From Rhodococcus sp. Leaf278 (lineage in GTDB: Bacteria > Actinomycetota > Actinomycetes > Mycobacteriales > Mycobacteriaceae): a stretch of DNA of 45,694 bases. Below are positions 16,739 to 24,177 of the stretch, piece by piece. The notes beneath the pieces were generated by a model that saw nothing but the letters and a program-made list of their open reading frames with translations, made no database searches and had not been told where the DNA came from. The position numbers and the translations under genes are program-made. Every line of letters starts with the position of its first letter. Position 1 is the stretch's first letter. The stretch covers positions 1,295 to 46,988 of the forward strand of contig NZ_LMRR01000018.1 of the NCBI RefSeq assembly GCF_001426085.1, in the 5' to 3' direction.

Positions 16739-16886
16739 GGCTGAAGATTCCTCTCGTGGGCGCCTCGGGGGTCGGGGCGCTCGCTGTGATGGCTGCCCGA
16801 GTGCGTCGTGGGCTTTCGCGGCAGAAGCAGTGAGCCGGTCGTCGTCGACAGGTCTCTCCGCGCTGACCAAGACTGACACAAAATCA

Positions 16887-16900
16887 TGAGGAAATCCTCA
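16887..16900. promoter_or_regulatory. Palindrome TGAGGA-AA-TCCTCA upstream of fas
   Basis: Six-base perfect arms around AA. It lies 150 nt in front of the fas start and six bases from a second, unrelated palindrome. A plausible operator for a regulator of fas; which protein binds is unknown. Confidence 0.45.
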
Positions 16901-16906
16901 GGTTTG

Positions 16907-16920
16907 CTCGGACGTCCGAG
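16907..16920. promoter_or_regulatory. Perfect 14-bp palindrome CTCGGACGTCCGAG upstream of fas
   Basis: Fully symmetric 14-mer next to the TGAGGA palindrome. Chance palindromes this long are uncommon in 435 bp, even at high GC. Could be an operator or an RNA hairpin in the fas leader. Confidence 0.45.
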
Positions 16921-17026
16921 TGCTACCAGCGAGTACGCCCCGTCGAGCGGTATTACTTTTTGTTTACCCAACTCGTCGGTAACCCACATTCACGCTGGCG
17001 AGAGGATCGCCCGGGCGTACAGAACA

Positions 17027-17040
17027 TGAGGAAACCCTCG
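17027..17040. promoter_or_regulatory. Second copy of the TGAGGAAA motif
   Basis: CATGAGGAAACCCTC repeats CATGAGGAAATCCTC found 140 bp away, with one base changed. It sits just ahead of a TTATAT box on the plus strand, so the same regulator might serve both fas and the plus-strand gene. Confidence 0.4.
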
Positions 17041-17173
17041 CATTTTTCGTTATATTTTCGTGATGTGATCTCGAGCACAGACACGCTCCGGGCAACCCTG
17101 TCGGTGGCGTCCTCTAGCTTCGTCACTCGAACCACCACTCTCGAGGGTGGTCGACAGAATTCGGGGGGAATTC

Positions 17174-17905
17174 ATGTACTCATCGGTAACAGACATCTGC
17201 ACGCCGAGCGAACTCGACGCAGTGTTACTGCACATCGAATCGTTTGCGTCACAATCACGTTCACCGCACTGGACACCCGGATGGCGGGGTGAGAGCGAGG
17301 TCGCGCTACTCGATGCGATCTTCTCCGCCCGCGCCCCGTACGGCGGACCGACCACCGGGGTCCGCGCAGTCATCGCGCGCTGGCGATCGCACCGTGGCGA
17401 TAACCGACTCGACGACTTGACAACACTCGCAGAACTGACTTCGGATCCGGATGAACTCGTCGAAATTCTGTCCAACCGTCAGTTCGTTCCGGGCAACAGT
17501 CGAACGAAGGCGGCGGCCGCAGCCGTGGCGGCGCACACGTTGATCTCGGTGGGGTTGAGCTGTTCGACTGACTTCGAGCAGCACACGAAGGAACAGTTCG
17601 ACGCTTTCCGCGCGATCCCGGGTCTCGGCGAGACCACCTGGGAATGCATGCTTCTGCATCTCGGGGTGCGCACCGACAAGGCGACCGGACATCTGAACTC
17701 GTTCGTCGCCGACGCTCTCGAGCCCCTCCACCAGAACCTGGCTGCTGGAATTGCCGAAGAACGCTCCCCGGTGATCCTGACCGCGGCGGCGAACGCACTC
17801 GGCACCGAACTCGCCTCACTCGAGCATGCCCTGTGGCGATATCAGCACACATCACGCCGGGCGAAGCAGCGTCAATCCGAAGCGGGGCTGCGATCGGCGG
17901 GCTGA
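17174..17905 (+). CDS. HhH-GPD-like protein of unknown function, 243 aa
   Basis: The ATG is preceded by GGGGGG three bases away, and I prefer it to a start nine codons upstream. The middle resembles the helix-hairpin-helix DNA glycosylase/endonuclease III fold: HWTPGWRGESEVALLDAIFS, then a helical region, then FRAIPGLGETTWECMLLHLG (residues ~155-175), which has the G-x-G hairpin, and KATGHLNSFV where a catalytic Asp would often lie. No iron-sulfur cysteine cluster is seen. Possibly a base-excision or DNA-binding protein; catalytic activity is not demonstrated by the sequence. Its 3' end overlaps the convergent TetR gene by 34 nt. Confidence 0.7.
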   Translation: MYSSVTDICTPSELDAVLLHIESFASQSRSPHWTPGWRGESEVALLDAIFSARAPYGGPTTGVRAVIARWRSHRGDNRLDDLTTLAELTSDPDELVEILSNRQFVPGNSRTKAAAAAVAAHTLISVGLSCSTDFEQHTKEQFDAFRAIPGLGETTWECMLLHLGVRTDKATGHLNSFVADALEPLHQNLAAGIAEERSPVILTAAANALGTELASLEHALWRYQHTSRRAKQRQSEAGLRSAG

Positions 17906-18660
17906 CCGCGAGACATCAGCGCCTCCACGCCGTCGAGAATGCACTCCAACCCGAACCGGTAGGCGTGCACCGGGTCGCTGGCGGCGTCGTACGACGCCGC
18001 CGCGGCCGTTCCGACCCGAGACGACACCGGAAAACGCTCACGGTCCATCACCCGTTCGATGATCGGCGCAGTGGCCGACCACCATTGGGCGTCGGTCATT
18101 CCCGACTGTTCTCTCACCCGCGCGACGCCGGCGAGGGCACGCGCGGTACCGGAGACGTGTGTGAGTACGAGGGTGAGGACGGAGTCGATCTCGACATCAC
18201 TCAGGCCCGTATCGACCAAGGTCCGCAACTCGGCCTCGTACTTGTCGTTGGTGTGCGGACCCAACACCGGCCGCGCGCCCTCCGCGTCGAGCAGCCACGA
18301 ATGACGTTGATACAGAAGCCAATTGCGCTCGGCTACGAACCGCAGCGCAGGACGCCACCCGCCGGGGACGGAGGACGGCTCGTCGACATGTGAATAGAGA
18401 CCGGCGAGAGATTCGTCGATCATCAGATCGGCCAGCTCCTCGCGACCGGGAACGTGGGTATAGAGCGACATCGCACCGACACCGAGATGTTCGGCCACGT
18501 TGCGCATCGACACGTACTCGAGTCCGTGTCCATCGGCCAGTTCGATCGCGGCACCGACGATCGCGTCCACGCTCAGCCCTGTCCGGCTCGGCTTCGCCCC
18601 CACTCGCCACAGCAACTCGAGGATCCGCCCTGGGTCGAACGAGTTTTCCTTCTTCGCCAC
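17872..18660 (-). CDS. TetR family regulator (TetR_C-type)
   Basis: 262 aa. The HTH is in residues ~28-75: LSVDAIVGAAIELADGHGLE followed by MRNVAEHLGVGAMSLYTHVP, with the typical G-L-x-x-V-S-M and the L-Y-x-H signatures. The C-terminal domain (from ~90) matches the tetracycline-repressor-like C-terminal group common in actinobacteria, which often control drug efflux; no efflux gene is adjacent, so the target is unknown. The GTG start follows a TAGGCT box by 6 nt (leaderless). It is convergent with the HhH gene. Confidence 0.87.
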   Translation of the reverse strand: MAKKENSFDPGRILELLWRVGAKPSRTGLSVDAIVGAAIELADGHGLEYVSMRNVAEHLGVGAMSLYTHVPGREELADLMIDESLAGLYSHVDEPSSVPGGWRPALRFVAERNWLLYQRHSWLLDAEGARPVLGPHTNDKYEAELRTLVDTGLSDVEIDSVLTLVLTHVSGTARALAGVARVREQSGMTDAQWWSATAPIIERVMDRERFPVSSRVGTAAAASYDAASDPVHAYRFGLECILDGVEALMSRGQPADRSPASD

Positions 18661-18743
18661 CCGCCGAGCCTAATCGGACGTCGACCCGGCTCGAAGAACC
18701 GCGTCGCACGCACCGGAGCATCGGTTGTAGACTTCACCGGCAC

Positions 18744-18825
<82 letters not shown>

Positions 18826-18888
18826 CAACGGTCGTTCGACCCGGCTTCTCCCCAGACTCCCAGGTTCCGACGCGTGAAGGTGGCTCGT

Positions 18889-19548
18889 ATGTCCAGCGAT
18901 CTCGACAACGACGCAATCTTCGCCGAGATTTCCGACGAACGACGCTCCATCGCGCGCACTCTCGAGACCTTCACCCCGGAACAATGGGACACCCCGTCGC
19001 TGTGCGACGCCTGGACCGTGCGCGACGTCGCCGCCCACCTGGTGGTCCCGTTGATCGTCCCGCTCTGGCAATTCGGCCTCGCGATGGCACGTACCCGGGG
19101 CAACTTCGACCGGGCCAATCAACTGATGACCCAGCGTGTGAGGCGCAAGCACGGCGACGAACTACCCGAGCTCCTCACAGCGCACGCGGACAAGAAATTC
19201 ACCCCGCCGGGACACGGGCCGATGGCTCCCCTGTCCGACGTCATCGTGCACGGACTGGACATGTGTCGGCCGCTGGGCATCGAGCACCACGTTCCCGACC
19301 ACCGCATGATCACGATGCTCGATTTCCTGGTGCCCGCGACCGGTGCGGCACCGTTCAAAGGACCTGAGCTTCGACTGCAGTGGCGCGCAACCGATCTCGA
19401 CTGGACCCGCGGCGACGGCCCGATCATCGAAGGGTCGGCGGGCACGATGGCACTGGTTCTGACCGGACGCAGCAGCGCACTCGCCGACGTCACCGGCCCA
19501 GGTGCAGACCGACTCGCGGCGGCGCGGGCGAGTCGACGACGATCGTAG
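18889..19548 (+). CDS. Maleylpyruvate isomerase/DinB-fold (MDMPI) family protein
   Basis: 219 aa from an ATG with GAAGGTGG upstream. The N-terminal half carries the four-helix MDMPI/TIGR03083-type pattern: ISDERRSIARTLETFTPEQW, 'SLCDAWTVRDVAAHLV' with the conserved His, and later VIVHGLDMCRPLG with the second His; these would bind a metal. Members act in mycothiol-dependent reactions, but only a few have known substrates, so the reaction is unknown. The open frame extends upstream through tRNA-Leu; that extension is an artefact. Confidence 0.82.
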   Translation: MSSDLDNDAIFAEISDERRSIARTLETFTPEQWDTPSLCDAWTVRDVAAHLVVPLIVPLWQFGLAMARTRGNFDRANQLMTQRVRRKHGDELPELLTAHADKKFTPPGHGPMAPLSDVIVHGLDMCRPLGIEHHVPDHRMITMLDFLVPATGAAPFKGPELRLQWRATDLDWTRGDGPIIEGSAGTMALVLTGRSSALADVTGPGADRLAAARASRRRS

Positions 19549-19600
19549 AGAGACCAGGGCCGCTCATGGCGCGAATCACCGCGAACGTGCACCACGCGAC

Positions 19601-19626
19601 TACCTCCGGTAGTAGTACCTCCGGTA
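19601..19626. promoter_or_regulatory. Tandem operator upstream of the lprD-like gene
   Basis: Two identical copies of TACCTCCGGTA, each itself an imperfect palindrome (TACC-TCC-GGTA), with starts 15 nt apart. The second copy runs into the TACCGT -10 box that precedes the GTG start by 6 nt, so a bound protein would cover the promoter. Confidence 0.5.
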
Positions 19627-19636
19627 CCGTCGAAGC

Positions 19637-20038
19637 GTGACCTCCTCCCGCCCGAACCGTCGACCTGCGTTGATCGCACTGGTCGTGGTGGCAGCGGCCG
19701 TCTGCCTCGGCCTCGGATGGTGGCAGTGGGAGCGCTTCGAGGCCGTCGGCGGCAACGGCCAGAATCTCGGGTACGCGTTCCAATGGCCGTTGTTCGCAGC
19801 GTTCGTGGTCTACGCCTACCGCAAGTTCGTTCGTCTCGAAGACGAAGATCCGGACGAAGCCGCGGCTGCGCGTCCCGACGGTCCCACCGAAGTGCCCCTG
19901 GACCTGCTTCCCCAACGTCATGCCCCGGCGGCAGACTCCAGCGACCTCGACGATCCCGAGGCTCGGCAACTACTCGAGTACAACAGCTACCTCGCGGAGC
20001 TGAACGAATCCCGCGGGACCGACAGGAGCACCACGTGA
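19637..20038 (+). CDS. lprD: LprD-like small membrane protein
   Basis: 133 aa. Residues ~11-29 (ALIALVVVAAAVCLGLGWW) and ~48-61 (FQWPLFAAFVVYAYRK) are hydrophobic; the rest is an acidic C-terminal cytoplasmic or disordered region. The WQWERFEAVGG...NLGYAFQWP pattern matches the protein called LprD in mycobacteria (Rv1343c, from memory), although the lipobox here (AAVC) is poor, so lipidation is doubtful. It overlaps the DUF3817 gene by GTGA, and the pair is conserved next to rdgB-rph. GTG start is leaderless (TACCGT, 6 nt). Function unknown. Confidence 0.75.
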   Translation: MTSSRPNRRPALIALVVVAAAVCLGLGWWQWERFEAVGGNGQNLGYAFQWPLFAAFVVYAYRKFVRLEDEDPDEAAAARPDGPTEVPLDLLPQRHAPAADSSDLDDPEARQLLEYNSYLAELNESRGTDRSTT

Positions 20039-20388
20039 GTTCGGCACCGGAAAAGGCGCAGGCGTCTGCGAACAAGACTCAGAAGATCGCGTCCGCGCTG
20101 TTGCGTTATCGCGTTCTGGCCTACGCCACCGGCATCTGGTTGCTGGTCCTCGTGACCGAAATGGTCGCGAAGTACGTATTCAAGGTCGAGAACGTGCCGA
20201 ACTGGATTGCCGTCGTACACGGTTGGGTCTACCTCGTGTACCTGATCCTCACGATCGACCTCGCGATCAAGGTGCGCTGGCCTGCCGGCCGCACCATCGG
20301 AACACTGCTCGCCGGCACCGTCCCATTCCTGTCGTTCTACATCGAACACAAGCGCACCAAGCAGGTCAAAGCCGACTTCGCCGTGTGA
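20035..20388 (+). CDS. DUF3817 membrane protein (first copy)
   Basis: 117 aa with three membrane helices: RVLAYATGIWLLVLVTEMVA, NWIAVVHGWVYLVYLILTID, and RTIGTLLAGTVPFLSFYIEH. The HGWVYLVY and P-F-x-S-F/IEH patterns are diagnostic for DUF3817. Start is the GTG in a GTGA overlap with the lprD-like gene, so the two are coupled. Role unknown; DUF3817 proteins are widespread in actinobacteria. A second, more divergent member lies near 39 kb. Confidence 0.85.
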   Translation: MSSAPEKAQASANKTQKIASALLRYRVLAYATGIWLLVLVTEMVAKYVFKVENVPNWIAVVHGWVYLVYLILTIDLAIKVRWPAGRTIGTLLAGTVPFLSFYIEHKRTKQVKADFAV

Positions 20389-20390
20389 CG

Positions 20391-21200
20391 TCAGCAGCCG
20401 ATCGGCTGCGCGTTCTCCGGATCCAGTGCGTTGTGCACCAACTGCTGGGCGAGCGGATCGTAGGAAATTCCCGTGTGCTCGACGACGTTCGCCGGGCACA
20501 CGTCCTGCAGCACGATGTTCGTGTTTCCCGCGCCGGTCAGTAGCGACGCGGTGTACGGAACGACGATCTGGTCGTAGCGGGTGACGATCGTCGTGTACGC
20601 GATTCCCGAGACGGTGTCGCTCCCCTCGTTCAGTCTCTGCAGCACGTCGTCCTGCACCGGCGGGCCCGCAGTCGGATAGTTCGGTGGGGACAATGCGACT
20701 ATCCGAGCCACCGCGGCATCCCCGCCGAGGAAGCGTGCGTAGTAGCGGGGCACCGTGCCTCCCTTCGAGTGGCCGACGATGGACACCTTTTCGGCTCCTG
20801 TCGCCGCGAGGACTGAATCGACGAAGGTCGACAGTTCCGCAGCACTCTCGGGGATGGACCCGAGCGCTCCGAACGCGCGTACCGGCCCGGTGTTGCCGTA
20901 GTCGATCGCAAACACGCAGTAGCCGGCATCGGCCAATTTCGGCGACAAAGATGCCCAGTTGTCGTACGAGTTCTCCAGGAAGCCGTGCACCAGCACCACC
21001 GGTTCCGGGTGCTGGGCACTGGGGACGCACGAGTAGTCGTTCGCGCCGGCAGGCGTCGCTCCGGGGTGTGCGATCGAATATGCGAGAGCCTCGGCAAACG
21101 AGCCTGCCGTAGGCGTGGCCGAGGCCGGGATTCCCGTCAGAAACACCGCGGCGGCAGCGAGCGCGACCGCCGTACGCCCCAGCACTGCGCGCGCCCGCAC
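20391..21200 (-). CDS. Secreted lipase/esterase (alpha/beta hydrolase)
   Basis: 269 aa with a Sec signal peptide: RARAVLGRTAVALAAAAVFL then ASA-TP cleavage near residue 28. VVLVHGFLENSYDNW supplies the oxyanion hole, VGHSKGG contains nucleophile Ser145, and VEHTGISYDP near the end probably provides the catalytic His. The set is that of actinobacterial class 2 triacylglycerol lipases (EstA/LipA type). Cysteines at CVPS, GYC, VCP and the last residue suggest extracellular disulfides. It begins 4 nt after the rdgB stop and so is probably transcribed with rdgB; the remembered mycobacterial order has no lipase here. Confidence 0.88.
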   Translation of the reverse strand: MRARAVLGRTAVALAAAAVFLTGIPASATPTAGSFAEALAYSIAHPGATPAGANDYSCVPSAQHPEPVVLVHGFLENSYDNWASLSPKLADAGYCVFAIDYGNTGPVRAFGALGSIPESAAELSTFVDSVLAATGAEKVSIVGHSKGGTVPRYYARFLGGDAAVARIVALSPPNYPTAGPPVQDDVLQRLNEGSDTVSGIAYTTIVTRYDQIVVPYTASLLTGAGNTNIVLQDVCPANVVEHTGISYDPLAQQLVHNALDPENAQPIGC

Positions 21201-21203
21201 GAC

Positions 21204-21818
21204 CTACCGCCCCGTCAGTTCTTCGAGTGCGGGAACGAGCTTGCGTAGCGCGCGGCCACGATGCGAGGCTGCGTCCTTCTCGTCCGGGCTCAGTTGCGCG
21301 GCACTACGGCCGTCGCCCTCGGGAACGAAGATCGGGTCGTAGCCGAATCCGTTCTCGCCCAACGGCTCTCGTCCAACGACTCCCCGCCATTCTCCGCGGA
21401 CCACGGTTTCGGCTCCACCCGGCACCACCAACGCGCACGCCGACACGAATGCCGCCCCACGGCGCTCGTCGGGCGTGTCCGTCAACTGTGCCAGCACCAG
21501 CGCGGTGTTGGCCTCGTCCTGCCCGTGGGTACCGGACCAGCGAGCCGAGAGCACCCCGGGCATCGCATTCAAGGCATCGATCTCGATTCCGGAATCGTCT
21601 GCAACACAAGGCAATCCAGTTGCCGCGGCTCCGTCGCGAGCCTTGGCCAGCGCGTTGTCCTCGAAGGTCGCACCGGTCTCGGGTGCCTCGGGGAACGGCG
21701 GCACCTCGTCGAGACCGATCAATTCGATGCCGGCGAGGCCGGCGGCGTCGAGCACCCGCCGCAATTCACGCAGCTTCTTGGCGTTGCGACTCGCGACCAG
21801 GAGCTTGGAATCAGGCAC
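21204..21818 (-). CDS. rdgB: dITP/XTP pyrophosphatase RdgB (HAM1)
   Basis: 204-aa cytosolic house-cleaning enzyme hydrolysing dITP, ITP and XTP to monophosphates. Signature elements: [17 protein letters not shown] at the N-terminus (nucleotide-binding SxNxxK), [28 protein letters not shown], and GFGYDPIF near the C-terminus. Overlaps rph by 8 nt, an arrangement conserved across actinobacteria and other phyla. All key residues are present. Confidence 0.95.
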   Translation of the reverse strand: MPDSKLLVASRNAKKLRELRRVLDAAGLAGIELIGLDEVPPFPEAPETGATFEDNALAKARDGAAATGLPCVADDSGIEIDALNAMPGVLSARWSGTHGQDEANTALVLAQLTDTPDERRGAAFVSACALVVPGGAETVVRGEWRGVVGREPLGENGFGYDPIFVPEGDGRSAAQLSPDEKDAASHRGRALRKLVPALEELTGR

Positions 21819-22596
21819 CGAACTTCTTCTTCGATCCCGCGGTAGCCGGTTCGGGCAGATCGCCCGGGTACGGCAGCGCCAGTGCTTCCTTCTGAACCTC
21901 GAACAACTTCTCGATGCCGACGAATGCGGAGTCGAGCAACTTGTCGAGTGTGGTGCGTGGGAAGGTCGCGCCTTCTCCGGTGCCCTGGATCTCCACCAAG
22001 GTGCCGGTGTCGGTGGCGACCACGTTCATGTCGACCTCGGCGCGCGAGTCCTCTTCGTACGGCAGATCGAGACGTACCCGTCCGTCGACGACGCCGACGC
22101 TGACCGCGGCGATCATGCACGAGATCGGCTGCGGATCGGCAAGGCGTCCCGCTGCCCGCAGGTAGGTGACGGCGTCGTTGAGCGCCACGAACGCTCCGGT
22201 GACGGCAGCAGTTCGAGTGCCGCCGTCCGCCTGGAGTACATCGCAGTCGAGTGCGATGGTGTTCTCACCGATGGCGGCCAGATCGATGCAGGCACGCAGT
22301 GAACGTCCCACCAGGCGAGAGATTTCCTGGGTGCGCCCGCCGACCTTGCCCTTGACGGACTCACGGCCGTTGCGGGTATGCGTTGCCGCCGGAAGCATCG
22401 CGTATTCGGCGGTGAGCCAACCGAGGCCGGATCCCTTTCGCCAACGCGGCACGCCCTCCTCGACGCTGGCCGTGCACATCACCCTGGTGTTGCCGAATTC
22501 GACCAGCACCGAACCTGCTGGATGGCTGGTGAATCCACGGGTGATCTTGATGTTGCGGAGCTCGTCGTCCGCCCTGCCGTCTTCTCGTCTGGACAC
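21811..22596 (-). CDS. rph: Ribonuclease PH
   Basis: 261 aa; phosphorolytic 3'-to-5' exoribonuclease that trims tRNA 3' ends, important where CCA is not gene-encoded, as for both tRNAs in this window. Motifs: [47 protein letters not shown], and [17 protein letters not shown], covering the catalytic and phosphate-binding residues. The GTG start lies 7 nt after a TAGGCT box, giving the gene its own leaderless promoter even though the MBL gene ends only 21 nt upstream. Confidence 0.96.
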   Translation of the reverse strand: MSRREDGRADDELRNIKITRGFTSHPAGSVLVEFGNTRVMCTASVEEGVPRWRKGSGLGWLTAEYAMLPAATHTRNGRESVKGKVGGRTQEISRLVGRSLRACIDLAAIGENTIALDCDVLQADGGTRTAAVTGAFVALNDAVTYLRAAGRLADPQPISCMIAAVSVGVVDGRVRLDLPYEEDSRAEVDMNVVATDTGTLVEIQGTGEGATFPRTTLDKLLDSAFVGIEKLFEVQKEALALPYPGDLPEPATAGSKKKFGA

Positions 22597-22617
22597 GACT
22601 CGAAGCCTAGCGCGTCC

Positions 22618-23385
22618 TCAGACGGTGAATACGTCCCCCGGAAGAACGGCGTGCACCGGTCCACTGAACTCCGCTTTGGCCTCGGCGATGACGTCCTCGC
22701 GAGACGTCCACGGCGGAATGTGGGTGAGCAGCAATTCCCCGACCCCGGCCTCACGAGCGATTCGGCCTGCCTCGGTTCCGGACAGGTGCACGCCCTCCGG
22801 CCGTTCGGGACTGTCGGTCCACGATGCCTCGCACAGGAACACATCGGCTTCGTGTGCCAGATCCCGCACCGCCTGACACATTCCTGTGTCGCCGCTGTAC
22901 GTGAAGGTGCGGCCTTCCGCGGTGGTGATCCGCATGCCGTACGACTCCGGCGGATGGAACACCTGCCGCGTCAGAATCGACAGCTTGCCGAACTCCACGG
23001 TGCGACCGTCCACCCAGCGTCGCAGGTCGATCGTGTCGGACATGTCGTCGATCTGCCCACCGCACTCGGCCGAGGCAACCCCGAGGCGGAACGCGGTGTC
23101 CTTGGGGCCGTAGACGATCGCTCGACCGTCCGGCGGATTCGGATGGTAGCGACGCCACACCAGCAGACCCGGCACATCGAGGCAGTGATCGGCGTGCAGA
23201 TGCGAGAGCAGAACGCTCACATCTCCCGGGTCGGCGTAACGCTGCAACGCCCCGAGAATGCCGGGACCGAAGTCGAGAACGACCGGAGCGGTCTCCTCTT
23301 CTTCCAACAAGTAGCCCGACGCGGGTGAATCGGGTCCGGACACACTGCCCGAACATCCCAGGACGGTAATTCGCATGCACGCCAT
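22618..23385 (-). CDS. MBL-fold phosphodiesterase, Rv1339-like
   Basis: 255 aa metallo-beta-lactamase-fold protein. The zinc site SHLHADHCLD (HxHxDH) and a later TYSGDTG with Asp are clear, as is C-terminal LLTHIPPW. The beginning MRITVLGCSGSVSGPDSPAS is almost that of mycobacterial Rv1339, for which cyclic-AMP phosphodiesterase activity has been reported; tRNase Z proteins share the fold but usually lack this N-terminus. Start may instead be the ATG three codons later. Sits upstream of rph-rdgB, as in mycobacteria, but without murI beside it. Confidence 0.85.
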   Translation of the reverse strand: MACMRITVLGCSGSVSGPDSPASGYLLEEEETAPVVLDFGPGILGALQRYADPGDVSVLLSHLHADHCLDVPGLLVWRRYHPNPPDGRAIVYGPKDTAFRLGVASAECGGQIDDMSDTIDLRRWVDGRTVEFGKLSILTRQVFHPPESYGMRITTAEGRTFTYSGDTGMCQAVRDLAHEADVFLCEASWTDSPERPEGVHLSGTEAGRIAREAGVGELLLTHIPPWTSREDVIAEAKAEFSGPVHAVLPGDVFTV

Positions 23386-23488
23386 GCTGCCACGCCGAGC
23401 GCATCACCAGAAACGTTCGGGCAGTATTCACAGCGCGAGTCGGCGAAATTCACCGGTGACCACAGGTGTGTCTGCAGTTACCTCGCAC

Positions 23489-24118
23489 CTAGGGAGTGAG
23501 CCGATCGAGCGATTTCGCGCGCGCCCTCTCGGCTCGCGCATCGGCCGACAACAGTCGAGCCGCAATCACTCCGCCCACCGCACCGAACAGATGGCCCTGC
23601 CACGAGATGTTCGGATCACTCGGGAGCACGCCCCACAACGCACTGCCGTACAGCACGAACACCACCACACCGATAGCGAGTTGCCCGAGCTTGCGCGTGA
23701 AGAAGCCGCGCACCAACAGGTATGCGATGAACCCGAAGATCAGGATCGACGCGCCGATCGTGTTCGTGTACGAACCAGCGGTGAGCCAGGTACCGAAGCC
23801 GCCGACCACCCAGATGATCCCGGTTGCGGCCAGACCGCGCGCCAGCCCGGAGAGCAACACCAGAAACCCGAGTACGAGGATCGGCACAGAGTTCGCAATC
23901 AGGTGCTGCCAGTCGTCGTGCAGCACGGGCGCGAACAGAATGCCCCACAACCCCTCGACCGAGCGGGCCTGAATTCCGTTGCGTTCGAGCCTGGACCCAC
24001 TGGCCACATCGATGAACTCGATGACCCACAGCAGCACGGTGAATGCTCCCACCAGGATGGCGGCCCGCATCCAGACCGGCCGCTCACGCTGGGCTGGACG
24101 GTTACTGATCTCGCTCAT
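23489..24118 (-). CDS. Rhomboid family intramembrane serine protease
   Basis: 209 aa with about six membrane helices. Catalytic dyad: Ser124 in IGASILIFGF (G-x-S) and His176 in WQGHLFGAVGG; HLIANSVPIL in helix 2 provides the conserved His/Asn that stabilise the oxyanion. GGAGG precedes the ATG by 5 nt, so the long open frame upstream is not used. Cleaves transmembrane substrates, unknown here. In mycobacteria the orthologue (Rv1337) is flanked by cysM and murI; neither is present here. Confidence 0.92.
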   Translation of the reverse strand: MSEISNRPAQRERPVWMRAAILVGAFTVLLWVIEFIDVASGSRLERNGIQARSVEGLWGILFAPVLHDDWQHLIANSVPILVLGFLVLLSGLARGLAATGIIWVVGGFGTWLTAGSYTNTIGASILIFGFIAYLLVRGFFTRKLGQLAIGVVVFVLYGSALWGVLPSDPNISWQGHLFGAVGGVIAARLLSADARAERARAKSLDRLTP

Positions 24119-24177
24119 GATCGCCTCCGGATTCGGTCCCTCCACGGTACCGGTCAGGGACGGGTCGAGACCGGCCC

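Larger units (their letters stand above)
16739..17173. other. Divergent intergenic region, fas leader and HhH-gene promoter
   Basis: No gene is supported here. It holds the in-frame but probably untranslated lead-in to fas, two adjacent palindromes, an AT-rich stretch around 16,950 that may contain the fas promoter, a second copy of the TGAGGAAA motif, and a TTATAT box near 17,048 that could be the -10 of the plus-strand gene. Confidence 0.6.

Noticed and set aside
16943..16970. TAATAC in the AT-rich stretch as the fas promoter
   Set aside because: No convincing -35 at 16-19 nt; mentioned only as a possibility.
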